A stretch of DNA of 64,000 bases from positions 1 through 64,000 of the forward strand of contig JBFWRI010000007.1 of NCBI GenBank assembly GCA_050248995.1, read 5' to 3'. Shown here piece after piece: positions 8,942-16,126 of the stretch. Made by a program: the position numbers and the translations under genes. The notes under the pieces were generated by a model. The model ran no database searches and was not told where the DNA came from. It worked only from the letters and a program-made list of their open reading frames with translations. The stretch is from JBFWRI01 sp050248995. GTDB lineage: Bacteria; Pseudomonadota; Alphaproteobacteria; JAIXQD01. Positions within the stretch are counted from its first letter, which is position 1. Each line of letters opens with the position of its first letter.

Positions 8942-9649
8942 ATGAACATATCTGATGTGGTGAATGCTTCTCTCGACATTACAGTTTCAGCTTCGCCAGA
9001 ACTCACTTTAGCAAAAAGCACTGTAAAAAGTGTTTTTTCTGCTTGGCTTGAGAACCGAAAAAAGATCGGTCAGAAAATAATCTTAGAGGAAATTAAGGAC
9101 GGAAACTTAAACCCTGAGCTTTTCACAAGGGATGACACTATATTTCTTTTGAACAGATTTGCCGAAGCAGTGCGGATGGGTAGAGCGAAAGAAAACCTTA
9201 GGCTGATAGCTAAAGCTGTCGTCGGAGCAATGAACCATCCTGATTTAATGGCCGATGACTTTAATTGTTACGTTGATGCACTTGAAAACTTATCTAGGAA
9301 TGAGATTGTCTTGTTGGGAAATATATATTCTACATACAAAGACTTAAATTTACTTAGGACTGAAACAAAAGATATCCCCAATGACGCTAACTACTCATCA
9401 TTTAGTGCGGCAAATATTATTGAAGCGACACGCACTTATAAAGATAGATTGATTAAAGTAGGTCTTTTCCGCACAAACGAAGAGTTAGATGCTGTCTGCT
9501 TAGCGCTCTCGAGGACAGGTTTTCTAAAACAATACCATGGAATTGCTCTTGATGGGTCTTACGCCCCCAGTATTTTATTTAGAAGACTTATGGAGAGCAT
9601 CGGCAATGATGCGCTAAATAAAGTCATAAAAGAAATGCAGGAAATTTAA
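8942..9649 (+). CDS. Unrecognised AT-rich gene, possibly SOS-controlled
   Basis: I do not recognise this 235-residue protein. It is predicted soluble and mostly helical, with no signal peptide, membrane segment or catalytic motif that I can see. Its base composition and codons (many AAA, TTA, ATA, AGA) are clearly more AT-rich than those of the genes on either side, which suggests recent transfer. A good ribosome binding site (TGAGGATCT) lies just before the ATG. The gene is divergent from uvrD, and the shared gap holds a GAAC-N7-GAAC LexA box, so it may be expressed during DNA damage. The central pattern, two amphipathic helices followed by LSRNEIVLLGNIY, resembles all-helical accessory proteins of unknown role, but that is only an impression. 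No function is assigned. Confidence 0.85.
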   Translation: MNISDVVNASLDITVSASPELTLAKSTVKSVFSAWLENRKKIGQKIILEEIKDGNLNPELFTRDDTIFLLNRFAEAVRMGRAKENLRLIAKAVVGAMNHPDLMADDFNCYVDALENLSRNEIVLLGNIYSTYKDLNLLRTETKDIPNDANYSSFSAANIIEATRTYKDRLIKVGLFRTNEELDAVCLALSRTGFLKQYHGIALDGSYAPSILFRRLMESIGNDALNKVIKEMQEI

Positions 9650-9688
9650 CTGTAGCGCAAGAAAAACGTCAGCAGAAAAGCTGCTTCG

Positions 9689-11911
9689 CTATTGGCCGTT
9701 TACCAGCGCCTGACGATTGCGCGCCGACCATGCTGCAAGGCGGCGGTCGGCGGCGGCACGGCGGTCGGCTTCCGGCGCCTTCGCCATACCGGCATACACA
9801 TCGGAAACTTCGGCAATCGCCTCGCAGCGCGCATCAGTCGGCGGCAGCGTGCAGATGAAATCGCCGGGCTGTGGCTCGTTATCAATGAACAGCACGCGCG
9901 CTACATCGCCCACGCGGCGACCATCCAGCGTCATCTGGCTGAATTCGATACGGAAATCACCGACCGCGCCAACAGCGCCTTCGGTATAGGTCCGGTTATC
10001 AGCAGGCACCGACGGTGCACGATCCGGACTGCCGTTATCCGCTGCAGGTGTACGGGCTGGCGCAGGCGCCGATGGCGGCATCTGGCTTGTAAATATCCAT
10101 GCCAGAAGGCCGATACCACCCGCCAAGGCAACAGCAATAAGGCTGGCACGGTAGTTCATATCGTTGCCTTGGCGTCGCGCCGATTCAGCCGGCGGTGCAA
10201 CAGGAACAACAGCCGCTGGCTTGGCTTTACGCGGCGTGAACTGGATCATCGGTGTCGAGCCGCTGCTCGCAACCTTGTCGGCATAACGGGCGATGACACC
10301 GGTAAAACCTTCGTCGTTGGTGTGCTTGGCCAATACCATTTTGCAGACCGTATCAAAATCATGCTGCACGCCGTCGTAATACGCAAAACCTGTGACCAAG
10401 TTACGCAACTCGGCGGCATTCAGTTTCTTGAATTCGGCCAGAATAGTACGCATGCCGTGCGCCGTAATATTACAGCCGGGAGCCGTGATCTGCTTTTCCA
10501 GCTGCGCCCACGCATAGTAACGCAGCTTCACAAAGTCTTGCGGCACATCTTGCGGCGGGCTGAATGCGGCAATCTGCTCCTGCATCTCGCTCCACAGCTG
10601 GGCATCCAGTCTTTCAGCGCGCTCCTTATCGCCCGGAATCTTGTCGCTGTATTTGAACAGCAGGCCCTTCTTCATGCAACCGGGCGATGATGGTTCGCCG
10701 GCATCAGGAATCGCCCAATCGGCCGGCACCGTGCCCGAGGCGCGCATCGCAGCTTCGTACTTATCCTTCAGTTCTTCAAACTGCTCGGGGTTATAACGCT
10801 GCAGCCACGGCGCGAAGGTCTGGAAACGCTGTTCGTCCGACATTGAAAGCCACAGCGTGGCCAGCGAGCGGGCGCGCAGCGGCAGGCCGATGCTGTGATC
10901 CTCGTCACCAAGATTATCAAACAGGTTACTGGCATAGAAAAACACATGGCCGAAAAGGTTGTTGTCACGCGGGCCGCCCGGGAATGCCAGCGACCAGATC
11001 TTCTCCGGCTCCAGCGGCATGCGGAAGCCAAGGCCCATCTCGCCCACATTCGCCTGAATAGCGCGGCGGTAATGTTCAACTGTCAGGCCGCCCAGGCGAT
11101 CGCCCGCCTGCACATACTGCGCCATGGCGCTTTTCTTGGCCTCGCCGCCCGTGTGCGACACCACGCTGTACAGCAGTGACTCGCGGAAGAACGGCGAGAA
11201 CTCGCAGCCCTCTTCACGCTCCAACTTTTGCATCAACTGGTCGGCGAATTCAGCGCTTAAATAAGCATGGTCGGTGCCGGCAAGGCCGCACAGCGATGTG
11301 CCCGTCAGAACCTCTTCCACAATACGGCCCGTATCGTGCAGCAAGCCGCCCAGAATCGAAGCGGTACGCCAATCTGCAACGCCCGTTTTATCTTTCAGCA
11401 TGAAGCTGACGGCCGAGTCCATATAGGCGACATGACGGCGATCATGCCCCGGCGTCCCGGTTGCGCCGTGGCTGTCAAGGAATGCCACCAGCTCTTCGGC
11501 AAACCGCTTCAGGCTGGTCTGCCCCTTTTCGCTGTCATACCATTCCTGCAGCTGTGCCTCATTCGGGCCGTCAAAGTCTTTTTGACCGAACTGGCGATCG
11601 GCGAATTTTTTACCCTTTGCCTCACCATCCTTGCGGCCAATACGGCCACGCGCATCGCGGCGGGCGGCATCGTATGATTCACCCGAAACCACCGTATCGG
11701 CACCATCAACTTTTACTGTCGCCGAATACTCTTCAAGGCCGAGGAACTCTTGCTCGTAAGCCAAAGCAAAAGCATCCCACTTGGCAAACACGTCGCGCAT
11801 CAGCGCGTCATAGCGCCCGGTATCCCATATACCGCGCTGGCCCTTGCGGTCGCGGCCTTCGTTCAGTACATCAAAAAGATTGGCAAGGCCTTGTTGGGCG
11901 GTATCCGTCAC
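9689..11911 (-). CDS. Membrane-anchored HD-domain protein of unknown substrate
   Basis: The 740-residue protein contains a full HD phosphohydrolase signature: GHDRRH at about 155-160, LLHDTGR at about 190-196, a further histidine in TDHAY, VVSHTGG, and an aspartate in AGDRLGG. That is the order expected for a metal-dependent HD hydrolase, although the substrate cannot be read from sequence. A long helical region follows, then one membrane segment (ASLIAVALAGGIGLLAWIF, about 589-607), a proline/alanine-rich linker, and a tail of about 100 residues with two cysteines (FICTLPPTDARCEAI) that is probably periplasmic. The N-terminal HD part should then be cytoplasmic. It is transcribed towards the AT-rich gene at 8942. 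It could take part in nucleotide signalling, given the cyclase and kinase genes next to it; that is inference. Confidence 0.85.
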   Translation of the reverse strand: MTDTAQQGLANLFDVLNEGRDRKGQRGIWDTGRYDALMRDVFAKWDAFALAYEQEFLGLEEYSATVKVDGADTVVSGESYDAARRDARGRIGRKDGEAKGKKFADRQFGQKDFDGPNEAQLQEWYDSEKGQTSLKRFAEELVAFLDSHGATGTPGHDRRHVAYMDSAVSFMLKDKTGVADWRTASILGGLLHDTGRIVEEVLTGTSLCGLAGTDHAYLSAEFADQLMQKLEREEGCEFSPFFRESLLYSVVSHTGGEAKKSAMAQYVQAGDRLGGLTVEHYRRAIQANVGEMGLGFRMPLEPEKIWSLAFPGGPRDNNLFGHVFFYASNLFDNLGDEDHSIGLPLRARSLATLWLSMSDEQRFQTFAPWLQRYNPEQFEELKDKYEAAMRASGTVPADWAIPDAGEPSSPGCMKKGLLFKYSDKIPGDKERAERLDAQLWSEMQEQIAAFSPPQDVPQDFVKLRYYAWAQLEKQITAPGCNITAHGMRTILAEFKKLNAAELRNLVTGFAYYDGVQHDFDTVCKMVLAKHTNDEGFTGVIARYADKVASSGSTPMIQFTPRKAKPAAVVPVAPPAESARRQGNDMNYRASLIAVALAGGIGLLAWIFTSQMPPSAPAPARTPAADNGSPDRAPSVPADNRTYTEGAVGAVGDFRIEFSQMTLDGRRVGDVARVLFIDNEPQPGDFICTLPPTDARCEAIAEVSDVYAGMAKAPEADRRAAADRRLAAWSARNRQALVNGQ

Positions 11912-12001
11912 GCAAAAATCTCCTGAAGAATCAGATGATTAAATATGCTGCCAGATAACAATATTCTGGGCGCGAAAGCAATTTCAAAAAATCCTTAAAA
12001 A

Positions 12002-13123
12002 TCAAGCCTCTGTGGTGATACTGACGGTCTTTTCCGGGGTACTGCCCGTCACCTTGGTATCGATATGCGGCGTAACCGGTGGGTCGTTTGAAACCACGCG
12101 GTTGCGGCCTTCCTGCTTGGCGCGGTACAGCGCCTGGTCGGCACGGTCAACGAAGTCGTTCATGTCTTCACCATACACATACTGTGTCACGCCGATCGAC
12201 AGCGTGATCTGGCCCAGATCCTCGTTTTGCGGTTTACGGATGATCTTCTTGTTGGCTACCACGTTGCGCAGACTGTCGGCCAGCTTGACAGCGAAATCCA
12301 TACGCGTTTGCGGCAGCAGCACGGCAAATTCCTCACCGCCCCAGCGCGCCACGGTATCGCGGCCCTTGATGTTTTCTTTCAGCGTGCTGGCGACAAGCTT
12401 CAGGACCTGGTCGCCTACAAGGTGGCCGTATTTATCGTTGAATTTCTTGAAGAAGTCGATATCGACCATCGCGATCGACAGATCTTCATTGTGCGCACGG
12501 GCGTCATTCGACGCGCGGATCAGCTCGGCCGTGAAGGCTTTGCGGTTGTTGATACCCGTCAGCGGGTCGCGCAGCGATTCCTGCTTTACCGTGTCCAGAT
12601 TTGTCTTCAGTTCGTTCACCTGGTCCAGCGACAGTGTCAGCTGGTCCTGCAAACTCTGGTTCTGCTGCGCCATCTGCTTGGTCTGCTCCATCATGCCGGC
12701 GACAAGGGTCTTTACTTGCTCGATAGGCGCCGAAGCGATCCCTTTACCGAACTCATCAAGCTGTTCGCCGTATTCGTCGGCGCCTTTCTGGGCATTCGAA
12801 ACCATGTCCATGATCTGCTTCATCTCGGCTTCGAACAGCGTGGCGGTTTTCTGCACGGCGGCTTCATGTGACATGGCGCTCAGCGATTTTTCATAAATCA
12901 TCTGCATCGCATTGCCGAGCCGGCCCGGGTCCAGCTGGTATTTACCCAGCGCGTCGTTCACTTCCAGTGTCAGACGTTCGTCCTTGCCTTCGCAGAAGGC
13001 AAAGAACACGGCATAGTTCTCGGGCGTGGGAAGCAGTTTAAGCTCGCTCAGCAGGCGCCAGGCCTTCTCGGCGTTGGCGACAATGCGGGTGTCAAGCGTT
13101 GCGGATGTTATCGGTGCTGCCAT
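12002..13123 (-). CDS. Diguanylate cyclase (GGDEF domain)
   Basis: This predicted cytoplasmic enzyme makes cyclic di-GMP from two GTP. The 373-residue protein has no membrane segment. An N-terminal helical region (about 1-140) leads into a coiled coil rich in Q, M and K (about 140-185), then the GGDEF domain with DPLTGINNR (186-194), DIDFFKKFND (221-230) and the active-site GGEEF at 262-266. At the RxxD inhibitory-site position five residues upstream the sequence is KGRD, so the arginine is replaced by lysine and product inhibition may be weaker. A 40-residue Thr/Ser/Pro-rich tail ends the protein. It is divergent from the hybrid kinase gene across a gap with a 10-bp tandem repeat. The N-terminal sensor is unassigned. 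Confidence 0.93.
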   Translation of the reverse strand: MAAPITSATLDTRIVANAEKAWRLLSELKLLPTPENYAVFFAFCEGKDERLTLEVNDALGKYQLDPGRLGNAMQMIYEKSLSAMSHEAAVQKTATLFEAEMKQIMDMVSNAQKGADEYGEQLDEFGKGIASAPIEQVKTLVAGMMEQTKQMAQQNQSLQDQLTLSLDQVNELKTNLDTVKQESLRDPLTGINNRKAFTAELIRASNDARAHNEDLSIAMVDIDFFKKFNDKYGHLVGDQVLKLVASTLKENIKGRDTVARWGGEEFAVLLPQTRMDFAVKLADSLRNVVANKKIIRKPQNEDLGQITLSIGVTQYVYGEDMNDFVDRADQALYRAKQEGRNRVVSNDPPVTPHIDTKVTGSTPEKTVSITTEA

Positions 13124-13164
13124 TTTCTTTTTCTTTGCCTACTATAATGTGCTTTCCATAGAGT

Positions 13165-13190
13165 TAAAACCCTCTAAAACCCTATAAAAT
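13165..13190. repeat. Tandem 10-bp repeat between cyclase and kinase genes
   Basis: Two adjacent copies, TAAAACCCTC (13165-13174) and TAAAACCCTA (13175-13184), are followed by a partial third (TAAAAT, 13185-13190). They lie in the 115-bp gap between the divergent starts at 13123 and 13239. The TATAAAAT at 13183-13190 could serve as a -10 element for the kinase. Spacing of one helical turn suggests a repeated protein-binding site, but no known regulator is matched. An imperfect CtrA-like arrangement (TTAA-N7-TAAA) overlaps the first copy. Confidence 0.6.
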
Positions 13191-13238
13191 ACAGCCGTAG
13201 GCTCATTATCAAGGCCCCGGCATTGTTGCTGTGCTGGG

Positions 13239-15137
13239 ATGAACCCCATGCAGCTATCCCGTCACTACGGCTACACCCTGCGCTACATTTTCGCGCTCGT
13301 GCTGGTCGGCGCCGGCACGCTATACAGCCTTGCCGAGCTTGACCTCCATATCCGCCGCGGTGCCGCCTATATCAGCCATGTCGATGAAGCTGTCTACCAG
13401 TACGCTCTGATCAACCGTGTGGCCGGGCAGACAAACGTGCTGCGGCATTTCCATGACCACGAACAGAAGCAGTTGGCACAGGCGCGGGCACAGGATGCGT
13501 TGAACAAGCTTATCGTGTTGTCTGACAGTGCGCGGGGAAATATCCTTGACCTTAGCCGCCTGCGGCACAGCCGCGACCCCGACCGTGCGCTGGATAACTG
13601 GCTGTTACGCTCGTTTGCGCCGCATCTGTATTATCGCGAGCACGCCGACGACATCTACTTCGCCGGGCCGCAGGCCCTCGATCGTCGCATCCGTAACTTC
13701 ATCTCGATGGCCGAGATATTTCTGGCCTCGCCCCTGCCTGCCGAACGCCATGAGGCGGCCGAGTACCTGGGCCAATACCTGAAAATCGACCTGAACAGTG
13801 ATGCCCGGCGCGTGGCGCTGGCCTTGCAGCTGGCAGGGCTGGCAGAATTCAAGCTGGCTGCGCTGACCGTCAAGATATACGCGATACTCAGCATCGTTAT
13901 CCTTGTCGTTCTTGCGCTGACGGTTTTTCGCCCTCTATTCCGGCGCGTTCTGCAGACCGAAGCCCTGCTGCAGCAGCGCATGGAAGCGGCCGAAGCCGCC
14001 ACGCTGGCCAAAAGCCGCTTTCTGGCCAATATGAGCCATGAAGTCCGCACGCCGCTGAACGGTATTGTCGGCGTTGCCGAACTGCTTGACCAGATGCCTC
14101 TGCCAGCGCACCAGAAAAACCTTGTCAATGTCCTGCAGTCTTCGTGCCAGCACCTGCTGGATATCGTTAATGACATCCTTGATATATCCAAACTTGAAGC
14201 GCAACGGGTGACGCTGGAATCCATTCCCTTCGACCTGCGCACCATGTGCAACGAGCTACATGTCCTGATGAAACCGCGTGCTGGCGAATCCGGCCTGCAG
14301 TGGGATGTAATCTACGACAACGCCCTGCCGTCTGTATTTGAAGGCGACCCCACGCGCGTGCGACAAGTGCTGATGAACCTGCTGGGAAACGCCTTCAAGT
14401 TCACGGCAACAGGATTTGTACGCCTGAAAATCACCGGCCGGGCCACTGATACATCGCATTACGAAATAACATTACAGGTGGAAGACAGCGGGATCGGCAT
14501 CGCCCCGGCACGCATTTCCGCCCTGTTCCAGAAATTCACGCAGGCTGATGAAAGCACCTCGCGCCAGTATGGAGGCACAGGACTGGGTCTCACCATCAGC
14601 AAGGAGCTTGTCGAGCTGATGGGCGGCTCCATTACTGTTCTCAGCCGACCCGGTCATGGCTCCACCTTCACTGTAACACTTATACTGCCAACCGCCATTC
14701 TGTCGGCATCACATCCGCCGCCTCAGCCAGTCAGTAGCCGGCACAGGCATATACTGCTTGTCGAAGACAGCGAAACCAATCAGCTGATCATAACGGCGCT
14801 GCTGGAGAATCAGGGCTGCAGTGTTACGGCTGCCCGCAACGGCCATGAGGCCGTGCAGCAGATCCAGAAAGGCGTTGGGTTCGATCTTGTGCTGATGGAT
14901 TGCCAGATGCCAGGTATGGACGGTTTTGCTGCCACCCGTGAAATACGCCATCTGCCGGGTGGCGAGGCCCTGCCTATCATCGCGCTGACAGCCGCCGCCG
15001 TGGATGGGGAACGCCAACGTTGCCTGAATGCAGGCATGAACGATTTCCTGACAAAGCCGGTGCGGCAGGCCGATTTGCAGGCGGCGCTGGCCCGCTACGC
15101 GCCGGGTGATGGGGGCGCCTTCCAGCAGGCGCTATGA
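13239..15137 (+). CDS. Hybrid sensor histidine kinase with receiver domain
   Basis: This is a membrane-bound two-component kinase of 632 residues. Two membrane segments (about 14-34 and 207-232) flank a roughly 170-residue extracytoplasmic sensor rich in histidine and arginine. Then come the HisKA domain with H267 in SHEVRTPLNG, a HATPase_c domain with NLLGNAFKFT, DSGIGIAP and GGTGLGLTIS, and a C-terminal receiver domain with phospho-acceptor D554 in LMDCQMPGMDGF. No Hpt domain is fused, so a separate phosphotransfer protein or regulator must complete the relay. The gene overlaps the convergent CheY-like gene by 6 nt, and the two may or may not be partners. The ligand of the sensor is unknown. 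Confidence 0.94.
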   Translation: MNPMQLSRHYGYTLRYIFALVLVGAGTLYSLAELDLHIRRGAAYISHVDEAVYQYALINRVAGQTNVLRHFHDHEQKQLAQARAQDALNKLIVLSDSARGNILDLSRLRHSRDPDRALDNWLLRSFAPHLYYREHADDIYFAGPQALDRRIRNFISMAEIFLASPLPAERHEAAEYLGQYLKIDLNSDARRVALALQLAGLAEFKLAALTVKIYAILSIVILVVLALTVFRPLFRRVLQTEALLQQRMEAAEAATLAKSRFLANMSHEVRTPLNGIVGVAELLDQMPLPAHQKNLVNVLQSSCQHLLDIVNDILDISKLEAQRVTLESIPFDLRTMCNELHVLMKPRAGESGLQWDVIYDNALPSVFEGDPTRVRQVLMNLLGNAFKFTATGFVRLKITGRATDTSHYEITLQVEDSGIGIAPARISALFQKFTQADESTSRQYGGTGLGLTISKELVELMGGSITVLSRPGHGSTFTVTLILPTAILSASHPPPQPVSSRHRHILLVEDSETNQLIITALLENQGCSVTAARNGHEAVQQIQKGVGFDLVLMDCQMPGMDGFAATREIRHLPGGEALPIIALTAAAVDGERQRCLNAGMNDFLTKPVRQADLQAALARYAPGDGGAFQQAL

Positions 15138-15497
15138 ACAGTATTTGCGGATAACGGCAATCAGTTCGTCGGATTTAACAGGCTTATCCAACCACGCCGT
15201 AGCCCCTGCGTTGCGGCCCGCTTGGCGGCGGATATCATTGTTCTCGTCACTCATCATCACGATCGGCAGTTTCTCATACTGGGGCTGTGAACGGATGCGT
15301 TTTGTCAGGGCGATGCCATCGGCTTCCGGCATATTCATGTCGGTCAGCACACAGTCCGTCTTGTTGTATTCCAGCAGGTCCATCGCCTGCGCGGCGCTTT
15401 CGGCGGCCAGCACCTGATATCCATACTGGGTCAACGTGAACGCCAGCATGTCGCGGATCACTTTGCTGTCGTCAACGGTAAGAATGGTGTGGGTCAT
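15132..15497 (-). CDS. Single-domain response regulator (CheY-like)
   Basis: The 121-residue protein is a lone receiver domain. The acidic pair D9/D10, phospho-acceptor D53 in LTDMNMPEADG, the serine of MMSDE (about 83) and K105 in LDKPVKS are all in place, so it should be phosphorylatable. There is no output domain; such proteins work by protein contact, for example at the flagellar motor or in a phosphorelay. Its 3' end overlaps the hybrid kinase gene by 6 nt on the other strand. Whether that kinase phosphorylates it, or a chemotaxis kinase outside the window does, cannot be told from sequence. Confidence 0.93.
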   Translation of the reverse strand: MTHTILTVDDSKVIRDMLAFTLTQYGYQVLAAESAAQAMDLLEYNKTDCVLTDMNMPEADGIALTKRIRSQPQYEKLPIVMMSDENNDIRRQAGRNAGATAWLDKPVKSDELIAVIRKYCS

Positions 15498-15537
15498 GCC
15501 TGCTATTTAAGGCGATTAGACATATATGGCAAGAAAA

Positions 15538-15612
15538 TGGTGGGCGATGAGAGATTCGAACTCCCGACCAACTCGGTGTAAACGAGCTGCGCTACCGCTG
15601 CGCCAATCGCCC
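15538..15612 (-). tRNA. tRNA-Val (anticodon TAC)
   Basis: On the minus strand a complete cloverleaf can be read. The acceptor stem GGGCGAT pairs with ATCGCCC. A D arm is present. The anticodon stem GCTCG/CGAGT carries loop TTTACAC, giving anticodon TAC, and the T loop is TTCGAAT. The discriminator A is followed by an encoded CCA. A tRNA-Val next to hup and lon is usual in alphaproteobacteria. Confidence 0.95.
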
Positions 15613-15632
15613 AGTCCATTTCAACACCACAT

Positions 15633-15661
15633 CTCTTACCGGCAAGTTTGGAATACTGCAA
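15633..15661 (-). promoter_or_regulatory. Possible promoter of tRNA-Val
   Basis: Between the hup terminator and tRNA-Val, the minus strand has TTGCAG and TAAGAG separated by 17 bases, an acceptable but weak -35/-10 pair. The tRNA needs its own start because the terminator at 15668-15692 should stop hup transcripts. Confidence 0.35.
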
Positions 15662-15667
15662 ACAAAA

Positions 15668-15692
15668 ACGCCCGCAAGATACCTGCGGGCGT
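15668..15692 (-). terminator. Intrinsic terminator after hup
   Basis: A perfect 9-bp inverted repeat (ACGCCCGCA / TGCGGGCGT) with a 7-nt loop lies 20 nt beyond the hup stop. On the minus strand it is followed by TTTTGTT. Stem, loop and U-tract fit a Rho-independent terminator. Confidence 0.85.
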
Positions 15693-15712
15693 GAAATAGA
15701 CGTGGAAAAAGC

Positions 15713-15985
15713 TTATTGGATGGCGTCGGCCAGCTGCTTGCCGCCCTTGAACTTGACGCGCTTTTTCTTGGGAATCTGGATCTCTTCGCCCGTGCGTGGG
15801 TTACGTCCCATACCGGCTTTACGCACAGCCACGCCAAACGTGCCGAAACCAACAATGCGCACTTCCTCGCCTTTTTTCAGGGCCCGTTCGATCACCGTAA
15901 TGAAGGCGTCCAGCGAACGCATCGCATCTGATTTTGACAGCTTGGCGGTGGCGGCAATGTCCGCCACAAGTTCCATCTTGTTCAT
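15713..15985 (-). CDS. hupB: DNA-binding protein HU
   Basis: HU is a small dimeric nucleoid protein that bends DNA without sequence preference. The 90-residue sequence has the family layout: helical N-terminal half (MNKMELVADIAA and following), the signature GFGTFGVAVR, the beta-arm GRNPRTGEEIQIPKKKRVKF and the C-terminal GKQLADAI. It lies downstream of lon, as is usual, with its own promoter (TTGACG/TAGCTT) in the gap and a clear terminator behind it. The ribosome binding site AAGGGGAT lies before the ATG. Confidence 0.97.
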   Translation of the reverse strand: MNKMELVADIAATAKLSKSDAMRSLDAFITVIERALKKGEEVRIVGFGTFGVAVRKAGMGRNPRTGEEIQIPKKKRVKFKGGKQLADAIQ

Positions 15986-16019
15986 AACAATCCCCTTGGA
16001 TAAATGACGTTATACGAAA

Positions 16020-16048
16020 AAGCTACGCACCGCAGCACAAGGCGTCAA
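16020..16048 (-). promoter_or_regulatory. Promoter of hup
   Basis: On the minus strand TTGACG and TAGCTT are separated by exactly 17 bases, a near-consensus -35 and a moderate -10. They lie about 35-60 bp upstream of the hup ATG, so hup can be transcribed independently of lon. Confidence 0.6.
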
Positions 16049-16126
16049 CCTTGCATTCGCCAAAATCAGCGGCCAAAAAGAAAATTTTCAGGGTTGCGGC
16101 AGCGACGAATCGCACACCGCAATCAC

